NCBI RefSeq assembly: GCF_950100655.1
Contig: NZ_CATNLY010000045.1
Coordinates: 307,489 to 371,488, forward strand
From: Pleomorphomonas sp. T1.2MG-36
Lineage (GTDB): Bacteria; Pseudomonadota; Alphaproteobacteria; Rhizobiales; Pleomorphomonadaceae
Length of the DNA: 64,000 bases
Direction: 5' to 3'
Below, piece after piece: positions 56,020-64,000 of the stretch (the first letter of the stretch is position 1; each line of letters starts with the position of its first letter). Below the pieces are notes generated by a model, which saw nothing but the letters and a program-made list of their open reading frames with translations, made no database searches and had not been told where the DNA came from. The position numbers and the translations under genes are program-made.

Positions 56020-57009
56020 TCAGGCCGTTGCTCCCCATCGGGTCGATAGGTTCAAGGTGATGGTGTCGGGCTTGTCGTCGCCGGCCTCGTGCCGTTCGAT
56101 GAGCTCGACGACGGCATTGATGAAGGCGACATGGTCGAGGCTGAGCGTGGTCAGGTCGTGGCAGTCCCAAGCGGCCATGGCGATGCCATCCTGGCCGACG
56201 ATGGCGACGTCTTCCGGCGCCGATTTGCCCAGCACGCGCTTGACGGCATCGCGGGCGCCGATTGCCATCACGTCGTTGCCGCAGATGATGGCGTCGGTCT
56301 TGAAGCGGTGGACCAGCGGGATGGCTTCCTTGAAACCGCTGTCATAGGAATAGGTGCCGGTGGCGTCCGCCACGAAAGTGAGGCCGCGCCGGGTCAGCGC
56401 GTCGGCGAACCACGTGCGCCTGAGCTTGTCGATCCAGCTCGAGCTGGTGCCGGAGAGGTAGGTGAAGCGGCTCTTGCCGTTGGCGACCAACCTCTCGACG
56501 ATCTCGTCGGCCGCTGCCGAACCGTCGATGCGGATGGTCGACACCTCCTCGTTTTCCAGCGGCTCGAAGGAAACGATGATCGGTCTGGTGGTTGGGAAGA
56601 TGTCGACGGCGTCGCGCAGCGACACCATGTCGGAAAAGACCACCACATGGTCGACCTGGTAGGTCGCCGCGAGCCGCATCAGCTGCAATCGGTCGCTATG
56701 GTCACCGCAGCACAGGATGATCGGCAGCAGTTGGCGCGCCTGCAGCGCATGAACGAGCAATTGCTGCTCTTCCGCCTCGCAAGGATTGCCGATGGCGTTG
56801 ACGACCACGGCGACAAGGCGCGAGCGCTGGTTGTTGAGCGAACGGGCGATGGCGTTCGGCTGGTAGCCGTACTTGCGCGCTGCCGCCAGGATGCGGCTGC
56901 GCGTCTCCTCGCCGATGCGGGCATCCGGCGAGAAAGCCCGCGAAATGGTTGCCGACGAAACACCGACGAGTTCCGCAAGTTCTTTCGACGTTATGCGCTT
57001 CCTGCTCAT
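56020..57009 (-). CDS. LacI-family transcriptional regulator
   Basis: 329-aa repressor. Helix-turn-helix ITSKELAELVGVSSATISRAFSPDARIGEETRSRI at the N-terminus, effector domain with AIICGNDVMAIGARDAVKRV and DVAIVGQDG. Start ATG 57009 overlaps the stop of the oxidoreductase gene (ATGA). Likely binds the two GTGTACAC-core sites in the divergent promoter region and controls both arms of the locus. Confidence 0.92.
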   Translation of the reverse strand: MSRKRITSKELAELVGVSSATISRAFSPDARIGEETRSRILAAARKYGYQPNAIARSLNNQRSRLVAVVVNAIGNPCEAEEQQLLVHALQARQLLPIILCCGDHSDRLQLMRLAATYQVDHVVVFSDMVSLRDAVDIFPTTRPIIVSFEPLENEEVSTIRIDGSAAADEIVERLVANGKSRFTYLSGTSSSWIDKLRRTWFADALTRRGLTFVADATGTYSYDSGFKEAIPLVHRFKTDAIICGNDVMAIGARDAVKRVLGKSAPEDVAIVGQDGIAMAAWDCHDLTTLSLDHVAFINAVVELIERHEAGDDKPDTITLNLSTRWGATA

Positions 57010-58040
57010 CGCTCCGTCTGTCCTTCGACCTTGCCGATATGAACCGGGACGCCGTTCGCCCGTGCCGATGCCTTGATCGCATCCCAAAGCCGGGCAAATC
57101 TCAACCCCATCTCCACCGAGCCGGTGTTCTCCATGCTGCCGGCGCGGATGGCAAGAAAGCTTTTAAGCGGATTGTCCAGGATCTCCGCTGTTTCTCGCGG
57201 CTGCTCCACGCCATCGACTACGAGTTCTCGCCAGCCGCCCCAGGCGTCGATGCGGACGATGGCGTTGGTGAAGAACAGCGAGATGAACGAGGCGCAGCCC
57301 TTCGGTCCTTCGCCGGCAGCCGTCAGCGTCGCCAGCGCGCCATTGGCGAGGCGGGCGGAAACGGCGGTGACGATGTCGACCGGCGCGCCGCGATTGTCCA
57401 TGTAGGCGCCGACGCTGGCAAAATCGGAGTTGGCGAGGAGGCAGACGGTGTTCATCAGATGGGCGCCGGTGTCGAACATGAAGCCGCCACCGGAAATCTC
57501 GGGTTTCTGCTTCCAGTGGCCGGCGTAGTTGCTGGCCCAGCTTTCCCAGATCATGCCCGAAATGGCGATCAGCTCGCCGAACTCGCCGGCAAGAGACCGT
57601 CGGCGCGTGTCGAGAACCAGCGGCGACAGCCCGCCCTGGAATGCGGTGACGACGGTGCCCTTGCCGCGCTTTTGCGCGGCGATCAGCGCTTCGGCCTCGG
57701 GAACGGTGGTCACCATCGGCTTTTCGAGGAACATGTCGATGCCGCGCTCGGCGACGGCGACCGCCTGTTCGGCGTGAAAGGCATGCGGCGTCGACACGTA
57801 GACGATGTCGAGCTCGTTCCCGCAGGCGGCGAGCATGTCCCGATAGTCGGCAAAGCATCGCGGATGCGGTGCGCCATTGGCCGCGCAAATACCCGCCAGC
57901 CTGTCGAGCGAGGCAGGCGACGTGTCGCTGAGCGCCACGAACTCCACGCCCGGCATCGCCGCCCAGCTTGCCGCGTATTCGGTCGCCTTCAAGCCTGCGC
58001 CGATCACTCCCAGCCTCAACCGCGTGACCATTTGTGACAT
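57006..58040 (-). CDS. Gfo/Idh/MocA-family sugar oxidoreductase (ThuB-like)
   Basis: 344-aa NAD(P)-dependent oxidoreductase. Rossmann motif LGVIGAGLKATEYAASW and the family EKPMV motif (DMFLEKPMVTT), with the substrate-domain segment SGGGFMFDTGAHLMNT. Members oxidise sugar hydroxyls, for example to 3-keto-glycosides together with ThuA-type proteins. The divergent operon encodes a ThuA protein, supporting such a role. Start is ATG 58040 or MVTRLR at 58031; GGGGGCGAGG precedes them. Confidence 0.85.
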   Translation of the reverse strand: MSQMVTRLRLGVIGAGLKATEYAASWAAMPGVEFVALSDTSPASLDRLAGICAANGAPHPRCFADYRDMLAACGNELDIVYVSTPHAFHAEQAVAVAERGIDMFLEKPMVTTVPEAEALIAAQKRGKGTVVTAFQGGLSPLVLDTRRRSLAGEFGELIAISGMIWESWASNYAGHWKQKPEISGGGFMFDTGAHLMNTVCLLANSDFASVGAYMDNRGAPVDIVTAVSARLANGALATLTAAGEGPKGCASFISLFFTNAIVRIDAWGGWRELVVDGVEQPRETAEILDNPLKSFLAIRAGSMENTGSVEMGLRFARLWDAIKASARANGVPVHIGKVEGQTER

Positions 58041-58050
58041 CCTCGCCCCC

Positions 58051-58070
58051 TGTTGTGCAAACGTGTACAC
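58051..58070. promoter_or_regulatory. LacI-type operator 1 (GTGTACAC core)
   Basis: TGTTGTGCAAACGTGTACAC. The GTGTACAC core is fully self-complementary. 18 of 20 bases match operator 2, exactly 110 bp away. Lies 10 bp upstream of the oxidoreductase start codon. Confidence 0.65.
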
Positions 58071-58160
58071 GGACGCATTTTTCCTGACAAGTCGAATTTT
58101 ATCGGGATTTTTCAGTAGTTTGTGAGGTGTATCAGACGAAAGGATAGGGTTACTTGTCGA

Positions 58161-58180
58161 TGTTGCGAAAACGTGTACAC
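58161..58180. promoter_or_regulatory. LacI-type operator 2 (GTGTACAC core)
   Basis: TGTTGCGAAAACGTGTACAC, the second copy of the 20-bp site, 55 bp upstream of the SBP start codon. The pair brackets the divergent promoter region. Confidence 0.65.
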
Positions 58181-58234
58181 TTCTCGCGACCGACGCTGGA
58201 GGGCGCCGGTCATCCATCATGGGAGGATTGTCCG

Positions 58235-59527
58235 TTGAAAAAGACGGTCTTTGGTGGCCTTTGCGCCATCCTGCTCGGCTGCGCGTCCACGTTCGTGCAG
58301 GCCGAGACGCTTCGTCTGGCCAACCACGGCCAGGCCGGTATCGACGCGATGAAGTCGACGGTCGAGCGCATCGAGAAGAAGCTCGGCGTCAAGGTCGAGG
58401 TCGTCGAATACCCGGCTCCCGACAAGGACTACCTTTCCAAGCTCCTGACCGAGCTTGGCGCCGGCAATGGCCCCGACCTGTTCTCCATGCCGTCGACGGC
58501 TGCCGTGGCCGACATGGTCGAGGCCGGTTACCTTGCGCCGATCACTGCCGAGATCAACGCCTGGGAGGGCTACAAGAACTTTTACGACGTTGCCAAGAAG
58601 CTGGCGGTCAGCCCCGATGGCGAGACCTATGTGATGCCCTACATGCTTGGCATCCAGGAGATCTACTATCGCAAGGACGTGCTGGAAAAGGCCGGCATTT
58701 CCACCGAGCAGCCGAAGACCTGGGACGATCTCCTTGCCCGCGCCGAGGAGATCAAGGCCAAGACCGGCGCCTACGGACTGCTTTTCCCGGCTGGTGTCAG
58801 CTGGGGGTCGGGCGCCTTCGACGAGGGCTTCCAGCATCTGATCGTCGGCTCCAAGACGCCGCAGATCGTCACCGACGACGGCAAGCTCGACCTCAATGGC
58901 GAGGGCGTCAAGGATGTCTTCAACGTCTATAAGACGCTGATCGACAAGGATCTGATGCCGGTGCAGCCGCTGCTCGGGCCGGAGCCCTGGGTGATCCCCA
59001 AGTACGAGCAGTTCCCGGCCGGCAAGCTGGTTGCCACTACGTGTGGGTCCTGGTGCTACATCTTCGACTGGGGGCGCGAGAGCAAGAACCCAATTCCCGA
59101 TGTGACCAAGGTGGTCGGCACCTGGACGGTTCCCGGCCAGTCAGGCGGCCAGTTCGTGCTCGCCAACCTCGCCGCACCCTGGGCAGTCAATGCCGACTCG
59201 GCCAACGTCGAACTCGCCAAGAAGGCACTGCTCGAAATCGGTTCCGTCGAGACGCAGGTGTCCTATGCCGCCCGCATCGGCAACATTCCCGCCAGCAAGG
59301 ACGCCGCCAGCAATCCCGAGTTCCAGAAGCTCACGGAACTCGTGCCGATCCATGCCGCCGCTGAAAACGGCACTTTCCTGAAACAGGCAGCCGGCTTCGG
59401 CGCCGTGGCCGAGGGTGTCGCCCGCGCCACCGATGCCTTGCTGCGCAAGGAAGTCGATGCCGCAGGCGCGCAGAAGATCCTCGTCGACTATGTCAAGGAA
59501 ACGCTCGGCGACGAAGCGGTGAAGTGA
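58235..59527 (+). CDS. Sugar ABC transporter substrate-binding protein
   Basis: 430-aa periplasmic binding protein (CUT1) with a secretion signal; cleavage near TFVQA-ET is likely, and LLGC could alternatively be a weak lipobox. Family pattern GDLFSMPS-like GPDLFSMPSTAAVADMVEAG and MLGIQEIYYRKDVLEKAG. Start is TTG 58235 with GGGAGG 8 nt upstream; no better ATG has a ribosome site. First gene of the rightward importer operon, under the paired operators. Confidence 0.91.
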   Translation: MKKTVFGGLCAILLGCASTFVQAETLRLANHGQAGIDAMKSTVERIEKKLGVKVEVVEYPAPDKDYLSKLLTELGAGNGPDLFSMPSTAAVADMVEAGYLAPITAEINAWEGYKNFYDVAKKLAVSPDGETYVMPYMLGIQEIYYRKDVLEKAGISTEQPKTWDDLLARAEEIKAKTGAYGLLFPAGVSWGSGAFDEGFQHLIVGSKTPQIVTDDGKLDLNGEGVKDVFNVYKTLIDKDLMPVQPLLGPEPWVIPKYEQFPAGKLVATTCGSWCYIFDWGRESKNPIPDVTKVVGTWTVPGQSGGQFVLANLAAPWAVNADSANVELAKKALLEIGSVETQVSYAARIGNIPASKDAASNPEFQKLTELVPIHAAAENGTFLKQAAGFGAVAEGVARATDALLRKEVDAAGAQKILVDYVKETLGDEAVK

Positions 59528-59547
59528 TCCGCCGCCACCGATGAACA

Positions 59548-59575
59548 GGGGACGCGGGGCCTGCCTCGCGTCCCC
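59548..59575 (+). other. Intercistronic stem-loop after the SBP gene
   Basis: Perfect 9-bp arms GGGGACGCG / CGCGTCCCC with a 10-base loop between SBP and permease. Same placement as at the other three importer loci. Confidence 0.5.
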
Positions 59576-59604
59576 ATGGTCTTCGATCCATTCGTGTGAG
59601 CCCC

Positions 59605-60492
59605 ATGGCCAAAACGCTCCAGGAACGGCGCGCCGAACGGCAGCTGATGATCGTGCTCCTGCCGTCGCTGCTGCTGCTTCTCGCCTTCGTCATCTATCCG
59701 GCCATCTATTCGGTCTATCTGTCTTTCACCAACGAGGCGCTAACCGGCGCTGCCGCGCGTGCACCCCGCTTCGTCGGCTCACGCAACTACACGCGTCTTT
59801 TCAACGACGCCAAGTTCTGGAACGCCCTGTTCGTCACCTTCGTCTTCGTGCTGGGGTCGGCGATCATCGGCCAGTTCGTACTCGGCCTCGTCTCGGCCCT
59901 GGCGCTGCGCCGCCGCCTCATGTTCCGTACGCTTTTCTCATCGATCATCCTGTTGCCCAACGCGGCGCCTGAAGTCGTCGCCGGCTTCATGTGGATTTCC
60001 ATGCTGGCCGGCGGCGATCATGCGACGCTGAGCCGCATCGTCTCCTTCTTCGGCCTGCCGACCGCCGACTGGTTGCAGGTGTTCCCCCTGACCATGATCA
60101 TCGTCGTCAACACATGGCGTGGCATCGCCACGGCGATGATCCTGCTCACTGCCGGCCTCAGCACCATTCCGCAGGAAATCTACGAGGCGGCCCGCATGGA
60201 CGGCGCCACGCCGTCGCAGATGTTCCGCCGCATTACCGTGCCGCTGATGATGCCGACCATCCTTCTCTACATGCTGATTTCGACCGTCTCGACGATCGCC
60301 GTGTTCGGCCTCGTCTATGCCCTGACACGCGGCGGCCCCGGCGGCGCCACCGAACTCATCAGCATCTACATCTACAACCAGTCGTTCACGGCCTATCAGC
60401 TCGGCTATGGCGCGGCGGTGGCGGTGATCGCGCTGCTCGTGTCGCTGGTGCTCGGTGTTGCCTACGTTCGCGCCGCCAAGGTGGAGATCTGA
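59605..60492 (+). CDS. Sugar ABC transporter permease (MalF type)
   Basis: 295-aa membrane subunit with the first helix at about residues 15-37 and EAA loop EIYEAARMDGATPSQMFRRITVPL. ATG 59605 has no strong ribosome site; GTG 59596 is an in-frame alternative. One base separates its stop from the next permease start. Confidence 0.92.
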   Translation: MAKTLQERRAERQLMIVLLPSLLLLLAFVIYPAIYSVYLSFTNEALTGAAARAPRFVGSRNYTRLFNDAKFWNALFVTFVFVLGSAIIGQFVLGLVSALALRRRLMFRTLFSSIILLPNAAPEVVAGFMWISMLAGGDHATLSRIVSFFGLPTADWLQVFPLTMIIVVNTWRGIATAMILLTAGLSTIPQEIYEAARMDGATPSQMFRRITVPLMMPTILLYMLISTVSTIAVFGLVYALTRGGPGGATELISIYIYNQSFTAYQLGYGAAVAVIALLVSLVLGVAYVRAAKVEI

Positions 60493-60493
60493 G

Positions 60494-61405
60494 ATGTCCG
60501 CAGCTCCCCCCGGCGAATCCGCCAACCGTCTTCGCGGCGACCTGATGGCCTACGCGACGCTGTCGCTGATCTCCATCTTCTGCGCCATTCCCTTCTTCTG
60601 GCTGCTGATCGCCTCGCTCGATGGCAATGCCCAGCTGTTCCTGCGCTGGCCCGAAACCTGGACCTTTGCCAACTATCTGCGCGTCTTCACCAAGGAAGAT
60701 GGCGCCAAGTGGCTGTTCAACTCGCTGTTCGTCGTGGGGGCCGCCACCTTCCTGGTGATGGTGCTGTCCGGCCTCGGCGGCTATGCCCTGTCGCGCACCC
60801 GTGCCTGGTGGAAATTGCCCTTTCTCTACGCCATCCTGCTGATCCGCGTACTGCCGTCGACGGCGCTGATCGTGCCGCTCTACAAGTTCCTGCTGACGCT
60901 GAACAACGCCGAAAGCGCCCTGCTGCGCCCCATCTTCGGCAGCGCCACGCGCGACATCATGCGCTGGACCGGCTTCATCGACGGCTATCTGGGCTTGATC
61001 CTGGTGCTCGCCACCATGCAGCTGCCGCTATCGCTCTGGATCATGAAGACCTTCTTTGACGGTCTGCCGCGCGATTACGAGGAAGCCGCTCTGATGGACG
61101 GTGCCACCATGATCCAGCGCATTCGCCGGGTGCTGGTGCCGCTGGCCCTTCCGGGTCTCGCCGCCTCCGGCCTGTTCGCCTTCATGTCGGCCTGGGGCGA
61201 TTTTCTACTGCCGTTGATCCTGCTGTCATCGCCGGAGCTGCAGACTCTGCCGCTCGGTCTCTTCCGTGCCTTCCTGCGCATCAACGAGATCGACTACGGC
61301 CTGCTGACGGCGCTGGCCTTCATCTACCTGGTTCCCGCCGTCGTCGCCTTCGGCTTCGCGCGCCGCTTCCTCGTCCAGACCTTCTCGGGCGGTGTGAAGG
61401 GGTGA
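60494..61405 (+). CDS. Sugar ABC transporter permease (MalG type)
   Basis: 303-aa membrane subunit with the first helix at about residues 22-42, EAA loop DYEEAALMDGATMIQRIRRVLVPL and C-terminus FLVQTFSGGVKG. It carries an extra segment before the EAA loop (SALLRPIFGSATRDIMRW) that is longer than in the other two MalG-type proteins here. ATPase gene follows after 22 bp. Confidence 0.92.
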   Translation: MSAAPPGESANRLRGDLMAYATLSLISIFCAIPFFWLLIASLDGNAQLFLRWPETWTFANYLRVFTKEDGAKWLFNSLFVVGAATFLVMVLSGLGGYALSRTRAWWKLPFLYAILLIRVLPSTALIVPLYKFLLTLNNAESALLRPIFGSATRDIMRWTGFIDGYLGLILVLATMQLPLSLWIMKTFFDGLPRDYEEAALMDGATMIQRIRRVLVPLALPGLAASGLFAFMSAWGDFLLPLILLSSPELQTLPLGLFRAFLRINEIDYGLLTALAFIYLVPAVVAFGFARRFLVQTFSGGVKG

Positions 61406-61427
61406 GACCAAACAAGAGTTCGAGCCA

Positions 61428-62513
61428 ATGATTCACCTCAACAACGTCCGCAAGTTCTACGGCGCGCTGGAAGTCATCAAGGGCGTCGACGTGACGGTCG
61501 ACGACGGCGAGTTCGCCGTCTTCGTCGGTCCTTCGGGCTGCGGCAAGTCGACCTTGCTCCGGATGATCGCTGGCCTCGAGGGCATCGACAGCGGCGACCT
61601 CGTGCTCAACGGCACGCGCATCAACGACGTGCCGCCCGACAAGCGCGGCATCGCCATGGTCTTCCAGTCCTACGCGCTCTATCCGCACATGACCGTGGCC
61701 GAGAACATCGGCTTCTCGTTGAGCCTCAAGAAGGTGGCGCCGGCCGAGATTCGTCGCCAAGTCGAGGAGGTGGCCGAGATCTTGCAGTTGCGCGAGCTGC
61801 TGGACCGGCGGCCGGGCGCACTGTCCGGCGGCCAGCGCCAGCGCGTTGCCATCGGCCGCGCCATCATCAAGAAGCCGTCGCTGATCCTGTTCGACGAGCC
61901 GCTGTCCAATCTCGACAGCGCGTTGCGCGTGCAGATGCGCGCCGAGCTGCAACGGCTGCACCGCGAACTGTCCGCCACCGTCGTCTATGTGACGCACGAC
62001 CAGGTGGAGGCGATGACCATGGCCGACAAGATCGTCGTGCTCAATCAGGGCACCGTCGCCCAGGCCGGCCCGCCGATGGACCTCTATCACCGGCCGGACA
62101 ACGAATTCGTCGCCACCTTCATCGGCTCGCCGAAGATGAACGTCCTGCCCGTCTCCATGACCCGGGACGGTGCCGGCACCGTTCATCTTGCCGGCCCGCT
62201 CGGCATGGCCTTGACGCTGGCCGATGCCGGCGCCTCGCTTCCCGATGGCGCCGCCAAGCTGGGCGTGCGGCCCGAACATCTCAAGGTGGTCGCCGACGAT
62301 GCGGCCCATTTCATCGCCGAGGTGGCGATCGTCGAGCGGCTGGGGGTCGAGACTTACCTAACCGTCGGTTCGATCGACCAACCGATCGTCGTCCGCGTCG
62401 AGGGCGACGTCACCTTCCGCCCGGGCGATCGGGTGCCGCTCGCCGCCGACCCCGCTGCTTGCCACATCTTCAGCACCGACGGACGGATTCTCCGTTCCGC
62501 CAACGCGGCCTGA
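61428..62513 (+). CDS. Sugar ABC transporter ATP-binding protein (MalK/UgpC type)
   Basis: 361-aa ATPase with Walker [11 protein letters not shown]-loop FQSYALYPHM, signature LSGGQRQR, Walker B LILFDEP, switch His in YVTHDQVEAM, and a C-terminal TOBE domain ending CHIFSTDGRIL. Completes the CUT1 importer of this operon. Confidence 0.94.
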   Translation: MIHLNNVRKFYGALEVIKGVDVTVDDGEFAVFVGPSGCGKSTLLRMIAGLEGIDSGDLVLNGTRINDVPPDKRGIAMVFQSYALYPHMTVAENIGFSLSLKKVAPAEIRRQVEEVAEILQLRELLDRRPGALSGGQRQRVAIGRAIIKKPSLILFDEPLSNLDSALRVQMRAELQRLHRELSATVVYVTHDQVEAMTMADKIVVLNQGTVAQAGPPMDLYHRPDNEFVATFIGSPKMNVLPVSMTRDGAGTVHLAGPLGMALTLADAGASLPDGAAKLGVRPEHLKVVADDAAHFIAEVAIVERLGVETYLTVGSIDQPIVVRVEGDVTFRPGDRVPLAADPAACHIFSTDGRILRSANAA

Positions 62514-62563
62514 GAGCCCGCCCAGTAGAATTTGGGGCCAGGCTCTGACGAAAAGAGGAACGC

Positions 62564-63310
62564 ATGTCCATCAAGGTAACCATCTGGAACGAGGGTCGCC
62601 ACGAGCAGGTCCACAAGGCAGTGAGCGACATCTACCCCGACCGCATCGGCGGAGCGATCGCCAAGGGCATCGCCCATGCCGATTTCGAGATCCGTCGCGG
62701 CACGCTCGACGATCCTGACGAGGGGCTGCCGCAGAGCCTTCTCGAGGATACCGACGTTCTGCTCTGGTGGGGGCACATGGCCCACGACGACGTCAGCGAC
62801 GGCCTGATCGACCGCGTGCAGCAGCGCATTTTAAGGGGCATGGGCCTCGTGGTGCTGCACTCGGGCCATCATTCCAAGCTGTTCAAGCGGCTGATGGGCA
62901 CCAACTGCAATCTGTCCTGGCGCGAGATGCCGGGGGGCGATCTCGAACGCGTCTGGGTGGTCAACCCGTCGCACCCGATCGCCGAGGGCCTGCCACCCTA
63001 TTTCGAGGTGGCTGCCTCGGAGATGTATGGCGAGCCCTTCGACATTCCCCAGCCCGACGAGATCGTCTTCATGTCCTGGTATTCCGGCGGCGAAGTGTTC
63101 CGGTCCGGCTGCACCTTCCAGCGCGGTCGCGGCCGCATCTTCTATTTCAGCCCGGGCCACGAAACCTTCCCGATCTACCACGACCCCATGATCCACAAGG
63201 TCATCGGGAACGGCATCCGCTGGGCGAGGCAAACCCACACCGACGGCCGCATCCTTGAAAACTGGCATCGCGCCGAACCGCTGCACCCGAGGCCTACCCC
63301 AAGGGTATGA
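62564..63310 (+). CDS. thuA: ThuA-domain protein, sugar utilisation
   Basis: 248-aa ThuA-family protein with a class-I-glutamine-amidotransferase-like fold: VTIWNEGRHEQ, DTDVLLWWGHMAHDD, GLVVLHSGHHSKLFKRLMG, YFSPGHETFPIYHDP. In Sinorhizobium thuA is found with thuEFGK and the Gfo/Idh gene thuB in trehalose/maltitol catabolism through 3-keto sugars. Gene content here is the same set, rearranged, plus a GH38 enzyme. It ends the importer operon. Confidence 0.88.
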   Translation: MSIKVTIWNEGRHEQVHKAVSDIYPDRIGGAIAKGIAHADFEIRRGTLDDPDEGLPQSLLEDTDVLLWWGHMAHDDVSDGLIDRVQQRILRGMGLVVLHSGHHSKLFKRLMGTNCNLSWREMPGGDLERVWVVNPSHPIAEGLPPYFEVAASEMYGEPFDIPQPDEIVFMSWYSGGEVFRSGCTFQRGRGRIFYFSPGHETFPIYHDPMIHKVIGNGIRWARQTHTDGRILENWHRAEPLHPRPTPRV

Positions 63311-63515
63311 AATCGTCGCTCTGGTCCGCTGGCCTCGGCCGGTGGACCGGCAGCCGTCGCGCCAGAGACTTGGCTTCCAGAGCTCGGAAGCCTGAGGTCG
63401 TGGCGCAATCGACCTACAGCCTGGTTGGAGCCTGCTTCTCCGCCGAAATTCGTTGACGACCTTTGCTACCGGGTAGATGCATTGTCGCAACAATCGCTCT
63501 AGCCCAGAAGCAAAC

Positions 63516-64000
63516 ATGCAGTTCGAACGCTCCTCTTTAGATGGTCTGTTTCTTGTTGTTCCCCGTCGTCACGGCGATGCGCGTGGTTATTTTGTCGAGA
63601 CGTTTCGCGAGGACTTGTTCACGGCGGCCGTTGGTTCTGTTCATTTCGTTCAGGACAACCAGTCGATGTCGGCCGAGGTCGGCACGGTGCGCGGCCTGCA
63701 CTTCCAGTTGAACCCGCGGGCGCAGGGCAAGCTCGTCCGCTGCCTCGTCGGTGCGATCCTGGATGTGGCCGTCGACATCCGGCGGGGCTCGCCGACCTAC
63801 GGCCAGCATGTGAAGGTGGAACTCTCCGCCGACAACGGTCAGCAGCTCTGGGTGCCGCCGGGCTTTGCGCATGGCTTCTGCACGCTCGAACCCAATACCG
63901 TCATCGCCTACAAGGTGACCGACTACTACAGCCCCGAGCATGATCGCGGCCTGCGCTGGAACGATCCGGCGCTCGGCATCGACTGGCCGGTGGCCGAGGA
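63516..64000 (+). CDS. rfbC: dTDP-4-dehydrorhamnose 3,5-epimerase, 3' end outside window
   Basis: First 161 codons of a cupin-fold epimerase of dTDP-rhamnose synthesis for surface polysaccharides. Motifs GDARGYFVETFRED, QDNQSMS, GTVRGLHFQLNP (catalytic His) and VPPGFAHGFCTLEP are present. Start ATG 63516 with a weak AGAAG upstream. The 205 bp before it hold nothing recognisable. It starts a new functional region outside the sugar-import loci. Confidence 0.94.
   Translation, partial: MQFERSSLDGLFLVVPRRHGDARGYFVETFREDLFTAAVGSVHFVQDNQSMSAEVGTVRGLHFQLNPRAQGKLVRCLVGAILDVAVDIRRGSPTYGQHVKVELSADNGQQLWVPPGFAHGFCTLEPNTVIAYKVTDYYSPEHDRGLRWNDPALGIDWPVAE

Overview
The window reads as chromosomal DNA of a high-GC alphaproteobacterium of the Rhizobiales type. 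Supporting signs are a DivL-like cell-cycle kinase with tyrosine at the phospho-acceptor position, an addA/addB pair instead of recBCD, a TsaE-AmgK fusion next to a MurU-like gene, a rhizobial-type palindromic repeat, and many periplasmic-binding-protein sugar importers. A long pyruvate:ferredoxin-oxidoreductase-like gene beside a feoABC operon suggests a facultative or microaerobic life style. A Pleomorphomonas-like organism would fit, but that is inference. I see no rRNA, tRNA, insertion sequence, prophage or CRISPR array.

Layout. 1-7.2 kb: 3' truncated nifJ-like gene (-), an AT-richer intergenic region of about 0.8 kb, then feoA-feoB-feoC (+) ending in a strong terminator shared with trxA (-). 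7.2-21 kb: a leftward housekeeping block, ahcY, divL, tsaE-amgK, murU-like, addB, addA, trxA. 21.2-23.3 kb: xylitol-type dehydrogenase and an AraC regulator. 23.3-30.5 kb: CUT1 ABC importer with a GH32 beta-fructosidase and a LacI regulator (-). 30.9-40.6 kb: second CUT1 importer with a GH38 alpha-mannosidase and two convergent ROK regulators. 40.8-48.6 kb: ribokinase (+) facing a complete D-allose operon (-): rpiR, alsB, alsA, alsC, alsE, alsK, rpiB. 48.9-52.8 kb: katG (-) and a cardiolipin synthase-like gene (+). 52.9-63.3 kb: a divergent sugar locus, with Gfo/Idh oxidoreductase, LacI and a second GH38 on one side and SBP, two permeases, ATPase and ThuA on the other. The window ends inside rfbC.

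How it works together. About 40 kb is a string of four sugar-import loci. Each carries its own regulator(s), and three are built around a cytoplasmic glycosidase or keto-sugar enzyme. Palindromic operator candidates can be read at most control regions: GGGTAATCG-type sites at the GH32 locus, a perfect 7-bp inverted repeat covering the rpiR promoter, and two near-identical 20-mers with a GTGTACAC core spaced exactly 110 bp at the last locus. Every binding-protein gene is followed by an intercistronic stem-loop, consistent with higher expression of the binding protein than of the membrane genes. In the allose locus import (AlsBAC), phosphorylation (AlsK), isomerisation (RpiB) and epimerisation (AlsE) lead to fructose 6-phosphate. 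The adjacent ribokinase plus RpiB would also allow ribose use.
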